DNA from: Panulirus ornatus
Lineage: Eukaryota > Arthropoda > Malacostraca > Decapoda > Palinuridae
NCBI RefSeq assembly: GCF_036320965.1
Contig: NC_092269.1
Span: forward strand, 36,335,343-36,399,342
Direction of reading: 5' to 3'
DNA length: 64,000 nucleotides
Positions within the stretch are counted from its first letter, which is position 1, and every line of letters begins with the position of its first letter. Below, piece after piece: positions 59,119 through 64,000 of the stretch. The position numbers and the translations under genes are program-made. The notes beneath the pieces were generated by a model. That model had not been told where the DNA came from and made no database searches. It saw only the letters and a program-made list of their open reading frames with translations.

Positions 59119-59120
<2 letters not shown>

Positions 59121-59216
59121 GACGTGTTGAAACATCAGGTGACATATAATTCTTTAACTTCTCGTGAGCAGTTAACTTTTTAACTTTTTACCTTAAGTGT
59201 CATGCACAAATACTTC

Positions 59217-59218
<2 letters not shown>

Positions 59219-59286
<68 letters not shown>
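59219..59286. repeat. (GA)n microsatellite
   Basis: About 34 GA units. Confidence 0.98.
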
Positions 59287-59293
<7 letters not shown>

Positions 59294-59590
59294 GAGTGTA
59301 TGTTATGTTGAACACGACAGCACCCTTCTGCTTTGGTTCATATCGTTTTGTCCACATCTCTGGGACAGTATCTCTCCCCTCCTTGTGTCTTCTCGTCAGT
59401 TGCCCAGGCCCGTGTCCCCTCCATTCCTCTCCGTCCCACGTCGTTGTACTCCTACTTCCACTCCCTAACCACCCACTCCCGCGTCTTCAAATCACTAGTG
59501 ACAGTAAAGGTTATGCAGTGTTCTTTTCGTTCCTCAAAATCTCCGGTAGAGCTTCTTTCATTGTGTAAGAAAGATGTCTTCATTTAAGCC

Positions 59591-59840
59591 TTCTGGTATA
59601 CCATCTTGTCTCCATCTATAGTGGTGGGTGGGGAGGAGCCTTCTGCTATACCATCTTGTCTCCATCTATAGTGGTGGGTGGGGAGGAGCAGTCTGCTGTA
59701 CCACCGTCCTGTTTCATTATGCTGTGTCCGTCTATAGTGCTGGATGGGGTAGAAGCCATGTGCTCGGCTATCCTGTCTCCGTTTATATCTGTGGGTGGGA
59801 AGGAGGCTTCCGCTTTACTCTCATGTCTCCATGTATATAG
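59591..59840. repeat. Minisatellite, 50-bp unit, 2 near-identical plus decayed copies
   Basis: TTCTGCTATACCATCTTGTC plus TCCATCTATAGTGGTGGGTG and GGGAGGAG at 59591 and 59641 (50 bp apart). Decayed copies follow near 59690, 59760 and 59810, keeping CTGTCTCCGTTTATA and GTGGGTGGG blocks. Confidence 0.9.
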
Positions 59841-61105
<1,265 letters not shown>

Positions 61106-61284
61106 TTACCTAATAAGTGGTGTTTACATTGGCTCTGGGAAAAATATCATTAGATTGTATAACAAGGTAATGAATGATATAACAAATTACATAAGGTACT
61201 TTATTGAGTTACATAACTAGGCATATAATTGATACTCTTGAATTATTAGCGTAAAGTATTTTTACAGATGAAATTCAAACACAC

Positions 61285-61287
<3 letters not shown>

Positions 61288-61342
<55 letters not shown>
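61288..61342. repeat. (AT)n microsatellite
   Basis: About 27 AT units followed by ATGT and GTAT variants. Confidence 0.98.
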
Positions 61343-61357
<15 letters not shown>

Positions 61358-61695
61358 TGTATTGGTTTCTCCTTGCATGACATCGTAACAGTAGATGGAT
61401 CGCTTGTTCTCGCTCCGTCTCAATTCGTCTCAATTTTCGGAGGTCTTGTTCAGTGTTTTGCTCTGTATTTCTCGCGTGTAGACCCCAAGTTACATTCATT
61501 TTACATATCACGAGACACGAGCGTTTTGCTTATTCATCAGTTCCATCATGCATTGGTGCCCAGTGTGCGAGGGAGACCAGGCAAAATACACTCCAGGTTC
61601 CCCTCATGGATAACTGTGTCGTTGCTCAGACACAAGCATGCAAATCATGCAAGAGGAAGTGTTAGGTAGTTAGTGAGGAGAGAGTCACATACCTT

Positions 61696-61698
<3 letters not shown>

Positions 61699-61771
<73 letters not shown>
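61699..61771. repeat. (TA)n flanking interspersed element copy 3
   Basis: About 36 TA units at the left edge of the element. Confidence 0.98.
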
Positions 61772-61773
<2 letters not shown>

Positions 61774-62010
61774 TTCTTTTAAACTATTCGCCATTTCCCG
61801 CGTTAGCGAGGTAGCGTTAAGAACAGAGGACTGGGCCTTTGAGGGAACATCCTCACCTGGCCCCCCTTCTCTGTTCCTTCTTTTGGAAAATAATAAAAAA
61901 AAAAAAGCGAGAGGGGAGGATTTCCAGCCACCCGCTCCCTCCCCTTTTAGTCGCCTTCTACGACACGCAGGGAATACGTGGGAAGTATTCTTTCTCCCCT
62001 ATCCCCAGGG

Positions 62011-62013
<3 letters not shown>
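61772..62013. mobile_element. (TA)n-bounded interspersed repeat, copy 3
   Basis: Starts CTTTCTTTTAAACTATTCGC and matches copies 1 and 2 through GTTAAGAACAGAGGACTG and CCTTTTAGTCGCCTTCTA. It then has a longer end with ACACGCAGGGAATACGTGGG and TATCCCCAGGGAT, absent from copies 1 and 2. It is flanked on both sides by (TA)n. This looks like the fuller version of the family. Confidence 0.85.

Positions 62014-62085
<72 letters not shown>
62014..62085. repeat. (TA)n at right edge of element copy 3
   Basis: About 36 TA units, similar in length to the left flank. Confidence 0.98.
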
Positions 62086-62087
<2 letters not shown>

Positions 62088-62811
62088 GCCCACGCACGTA
62101 TATATACACATCAACATAAACACATACACATACATATACGTATATGACATATCCATATACATACTGGCTTGCCTTCATCCATACTAGGTATGGATGAATA
62201 GTTGTATCTGTTGCGTTGGAGAACTGATAGAAAAAGAAGGAGAGGGGGTGAGGGATTTACTGGATCTGGGAAATGATTTAGAAGATGGATTAAGTGGACT
62301 AAAGTTTCCTTTTTGAACAAGAGATTAATGGACGGTGGATTTCATGTGTGGGCACATCCCGCGCAAGCTTTTCCTGGGGTATTACTTGAGCGCTCGGGGG
62401 GGGGGGGGGTGTCCGCACGCGCGTGCACCCATCCCATGGAGTCGTGCGCCCCTAACGTGCGTTTTTGGTGTCTACAGCAACTAAAGCGTTATGCATTATT
62501 CTGTGAGTGATTAACATATCCATGGAGACCGCGGGCCATGTATAGATATATATATTTTCCCCCCGGAATGCGATTTTAATGGACTGGGGATTTCTTTTGA
62601 GGTGGGATTTACTGGAATGGGGATTTAGGGTGGGGATTATCGTATCAGCATGGCCGTCGAGCCTGTAGTGGAGATGGTGGGGGTGGGATCTCGGGGTCGT
62701 TAGGGGTCAAGAGAGTGAGGTATTGTCCCCCTGGTGGGCGGGAGTCATAATCTGGGGATATGTTCGGCGTACTTCCTGGGATGGGAAATGACGTTGTGGT
62801 GAGTGGGATTT

Positions 62812-62813
<2 letters not shown>
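62086..62813. other. Unique non-coding stretch
   Basis: CACATACACATACATATACG-like alternating sequence to 62165, G run at about 62396-62410. No gene. Confidence 0.5.
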
Positions 62814-62875
<62 letters not shown>

Positions 62876-62997
62876 GGGGGGGGGTTGGAAGGGGGTGGAC
62901 CGAGATTGCTACTTTGTGGTGGTGATGCATTGGAGAGAGAGAGAGAGAGAGAGGGGGGGGATCAGAAGAGAAAACGGTGTGTGTGTGTGTGTGTGTG

Positions 62998-63068
<71 letters not shown>
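62814..63068. repeat. Compound (GA)n, (GT)n, (GA)n cluster
   Basis: GA at about 62814-62871 ending in a G run, GA at 62934-62953, GT at 62979-62998 and GA at 63001-63068, all purine-rich on the plus strand. Confidence 0.97.
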
Positions 63069-63072
<4 letters not shown>

Positions 63073-63139
63073 AATATTTGAGTTAGTAGATGGTTAAGAC
63101 CTTGTGCTACGTAGTGACCGTGTGATGGGGCCTGTGGGA

Positions 63140-63625
63140 TCCGTCAGCCTGTTTGTGCAAGGGGAAGGGGTGGGATTCTCCTACTGTAGGTTTGGATGCT
63201 CTTGTATTAGGGTAGAGGGTTAGAATCCTTTTAAAGTAAGGAATAGGGTCTTCAAAAAGGGATCGGGTTCCTAGTGCTGTAGGGGGAAAGGTTTGGATCC
63301 TCTTGTTTCAAGGGAGAGGAATTGGATTCTCTTATTTTGGGATAAAGGGTCAGTTTCATCTCATTTTCGGGGAAGGATTGGATACCTTTTGCTCTCGGGG
63401 TTGGGACTGGATCCTCTTATTGTAGGGAAGGACACAGGATCCTGTTGATCTTGAAGTATGGAATACCCATATTGTCGGGAAAGATTCCGGGTGCCGTCAC
63501 TGTAGGGCAAGGGGGTTAAATCCTCTTATTGCAAGGGAAGGGGACGGTTCTATTAACTGTAAAGGATGGAGTCAACTTGTAGTAGAAAGGATGGGATCCT
63601 GTTAAGTTAATGAAAGAGTTGGGAC
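63140..63625. repeat. Degenerate minisatellite of about 40 bp
   Basis: About ten loose copies of a GGTTTGGATCCTCTTGTT-like core followed by AGGGAAGGG-like sequence. Most carry GGATCCT or GGATTCT. Strongly decayed. Confidence 0.75.
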
Positions 63626-63903
63626 CTTAGTAACTCTAGTGGAAGGTGAGGCAGGAACGTGCTAGGACAAGCGATGTGATCCTCTGTTCTAGTTAGAAGG
63701 GGTGGGTGGAGAAACCCCCCTTTGGTAGTGTAGGGGGAACCTGGATCACACGGTGTCACCACGTGTGGGTGGCGTTGTCCAGAGCCCGCCATGTGGAGCA
63801 CAGCGGCGCCGCCTGCGGGTTAAAATGTCACCCCCCCCCCGGCCGTGTTTTCCTCCTGTTCGTTAAATCATGATGGAACGATGTGATTTGAGGCTCTCCC
63901 GTT

Positions 63904-63904
<1 letters not shown>
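63626..63904. other. Unique non-coding stretch
   Basis: C run near 63831-63840. No gene. Confidence 0.5.

Positions 63905-63978
<74 letters not shown>
63905..63978. repeat. (CT)n microsatellite
   Basis: About 37 CT units near the window end. Confidence 0.98.
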
Positions 63979-63981
<3 letters not shown>

Positions 63982-64000
63982 CGGACCATTATCTCGTACC

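Noticed and set aside
61268..61669. Plus-strand open frame of 133 codons after an AT tract
   Set aside because: Starts in Ile-Tyr from (AT)n; the later part has no recognisable family and no supporting splice or promoter signal.

Overview
This window is non-coding eukaryotic DNA with an extreme load of simple repeats. Organism, by inference: an arthropod, most likely a decapod crustacean. The support is very long CT/AG, AT and GT/CA dinucleotide tracts, two copies of a tRNA-derived SINE, a decayed non-LTR retrotransposon reverse transcriptase of a type common in crustacean genomes, and three copies of a short interspersed repeat bounded by (TA)n. I do not assign a species. I found no operon, bacterial gene, rRNA, intact tRNA gene, CRISPR array or complete protein-coding gene.

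Three repeat classes dominate. (1) More than 80 dinucleotide or trinucleotide tracts, many 50 to 100 bp, run from end to end. Nearly all long open frames that can be drawn here are translations of them (Ser-Leu, Arg-Glu, His-Thr, Cys-Val, Ile-Tyr or poly-Leu/Pro/Ser runs). (2) About 30 unrelated minisatellites with units of about 20 to 107 bp, several with higher-order structure. The best is a 51-bp repeat at 5024-5481 in which a four-unit block of 203 bp is itself duplicated. (3) Dispersed elements: SINE copies at about 3961-4130 (minus) and 30187-30425 (plus); a reverse transcriptase relic at 28385-28969 (minus) with a readable FADDT catalytic box; and a (TA)n-flanked element at 19036-19240, 19314-19508 and 61772-62013.

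Layout. 0-6 kb: minisatellites at 1.0, 3.2, 4.3 and 5.0 kb and the first SINE. 6-10 kb: AT, CT, GA and GT tracts. 10-16 kb: a 12-copy array at 11.1 kb, a 62-bp array at 13.8 kb, then a GA/CT inverted pair at 15.7 kb. 16-27 kb: CT and AT tracts, the duplicated interspersed element at 19 kb, and short arrays. 28-31 kb: the reverse transcriptase relic, a GA/CT inverted pair and the second SINE. 32-37 kb: a 107-bp triplication, a (CTC)n block of about 250 bp, and two minisatellites, one invaded by an AG tract. 37-46 kb: mostly unique sequence with arrays at 41.5, 42.1 and 45.8 kb, and one weak exon candidate at 37.76 kb. 46-64 kb: more dinucleotide tracts, a perfect 20-bp palindrome repeated at 53.4 kb, Z-DNA-prone GC/GT and CA/CGCA tracts, a 57-bp array at 57 kb, the third interspersed element and a degenerate array at 63 kb.

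There is no gene set here that works together. The interest lies in repeat architecture: inverted dinucleotide pairs, higher-order minisatellites, microsatellites growing inside minisatellites, and microsatellite-bounded mobile elements.
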